Positions 6,940 through 7,304 of a DNA stretch of 7,304 nucleotides are shown here, piece by piece. The translations under genes and the position numbers were made by a program. Source of the DNA: an uncultured Hungatella sp. GTDB lineage: Bacteria > Bacillota > Clostridia > Lachnospirales > Lachnospiraceae. The stretch is from contig CAJUFP010000172.1 in assembly GCA_910585645.1 (NCBI GenBank), positions 1-7,304 on the forward strand, written 5' to 3'. Each line of letters opens with the position of its first letter. Positions within the stretch are counted from its first letter, which is position 1. The notes below the pieces were generated by a model. That model was not told where the DNA came from. It searched no databases and saw only the letters and a list, made by a program, of their open reading frames with translations.

Positions 6940-7196
6940 TTGGTGTATTATTTAGTGAGTAAATGGGCGAGTGTAGTCGTGATGCTAGTCAGAGAAGGGA
7001 AGGATGGTCCTGTCCGGGTTCAGATATGCCAAACATTCCGATGAGCCCTTAAAGCGGGAACCACTCGGGTATCAGCCCTCCTGTTTCCCTGGTCTCATCT
7101 CCATGGCATAAATTCACCCTGCCAGGACCATCCTTCCCTTCTCTGCCTGGCCCCACGACAATCCCCGCCCCCTATGCTCACTCAATCATATATCAA
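6940..7196. repeat. Long imperfect foldback (inverted-repeat) element, possibly MITE-like
   Basis: A near-symmetric palindrome of about 257 nt. Bases 6990-7012 are a perfect 23-bp reverse complement of 7123-7145. The pairing continues without gaps outward to GTCGTG (6976-6981)/CACGAC (7154-7159) and inward to TATGCCA (7025-7031)/TGGCATA (7104-7110): 46 Watson-Crick pairs in 56 positions. After a 1-nt shift the outer ends also match (6940-6960 against 7176-7196, 16 of 21, including AGTGAG/CTCACT). Inner pairs GATGAG (7040-7045)/CTCATC (7094-7099) and GGGAA (7056-7060)/TTCCC (7085-7089) leave a central loop. It encodes no transposase and shows no clear target-site duplication. It could be a non-autonomous mobile element or a structured RNA. 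The structure is certain; the identity is not. Confidence 0.8.
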
Positions 7197-7304
7197 TTCA
7201 AATACCCCGCAAGTAACATGTTTCCAGCGCCGCTATTCCCTGTCTTTTCCAGGTCTGACGATTAAAAAATAATTTTAAAAATTTATAAAAAAACCTCCCA
7301 TTTT
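7197..7304. other. AT-rich non-coding right edge
   Basis: No gene or clear signal is seen. Bases 7261-7293 are almost entirely A and T. The last bases hold CCTCCC (7294-7299) preceded by a run of seven A's. Read on the minus strand this is GGGAGG followed by seven T's, which could be the 3' half of an intrinsic terminator for a minus-strand gene entering from the right. The matching arm would lie outside the window. Confidence 0.35.

Noticed and set aside
6940..7196. CRISPR array or tRNA/rRNA in the gene-free right end
   Set aside because: There are no direct repeats with regular spacers and no tRNA or rRNA motifs. The structure is a single foldback palindrome.

Overview
The window looks like a low-GC-lineage Gram-positive chromosome, most likely a clostridium of the Lachnospiraceae type. 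The pointers are a SAM-I (S-box) riboswitch in front of metK, strong AGGAGG-type ribosome binding sites, a single-span Gram-positive-style signal peptidase I, and an E. coli-like two-module GlgB. The organism is inferred from sequence style only; no search was run.

Layout, left to right. Positions 1-165 hold a SAM-I riboswitch with its antiterminator and intrinsic terminator. It controls metK (195-1385, S-adenosylmethionine synthetase). metK overlaps by 4 nt (ATGA) a membrane acyltransferase-3 family gene (1382-2413), so both probably belong to one SAM-regulated transcript. A long, strong hairpin at 2422-2474 ends this operon. It also lies just past the convergent lepB gene (2487-3050, minus strand, signal peptidase I). 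A 167-nt divergent promoter region (3051-3217) separates lepB from a DUF3810-type membrane protein with an HExxH zinc-protease motif (3218-4264). After 71 nt carrying its own extended -10 promoter comes glgB (4336-6858, 1,4-alpha-glucan branching enzyme). Its C-terminus carries an unusual 96-residue Lys/Ala/Glu tail made of 12-residue tandem repeats.

The last 446 nt (6859-7304) have no convincing gene. They contain a probable glgB terminator (6882-6922), then a roughly 257-nt imperfect foldback palindrome (6940-7196) whose core arms are perfect over 23 bp, then AT-rich sequence ending in what may be half of another terminator.

The genes are mostly housekeeping: SAM supply, protein export and glycogen synthesis. 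No defence or mobile system with encoded proteins was recognised. The parts most worth a second look are the GlgB tail, the foldback element, and the acyltransferase translationally coupled to metK under SAM control.
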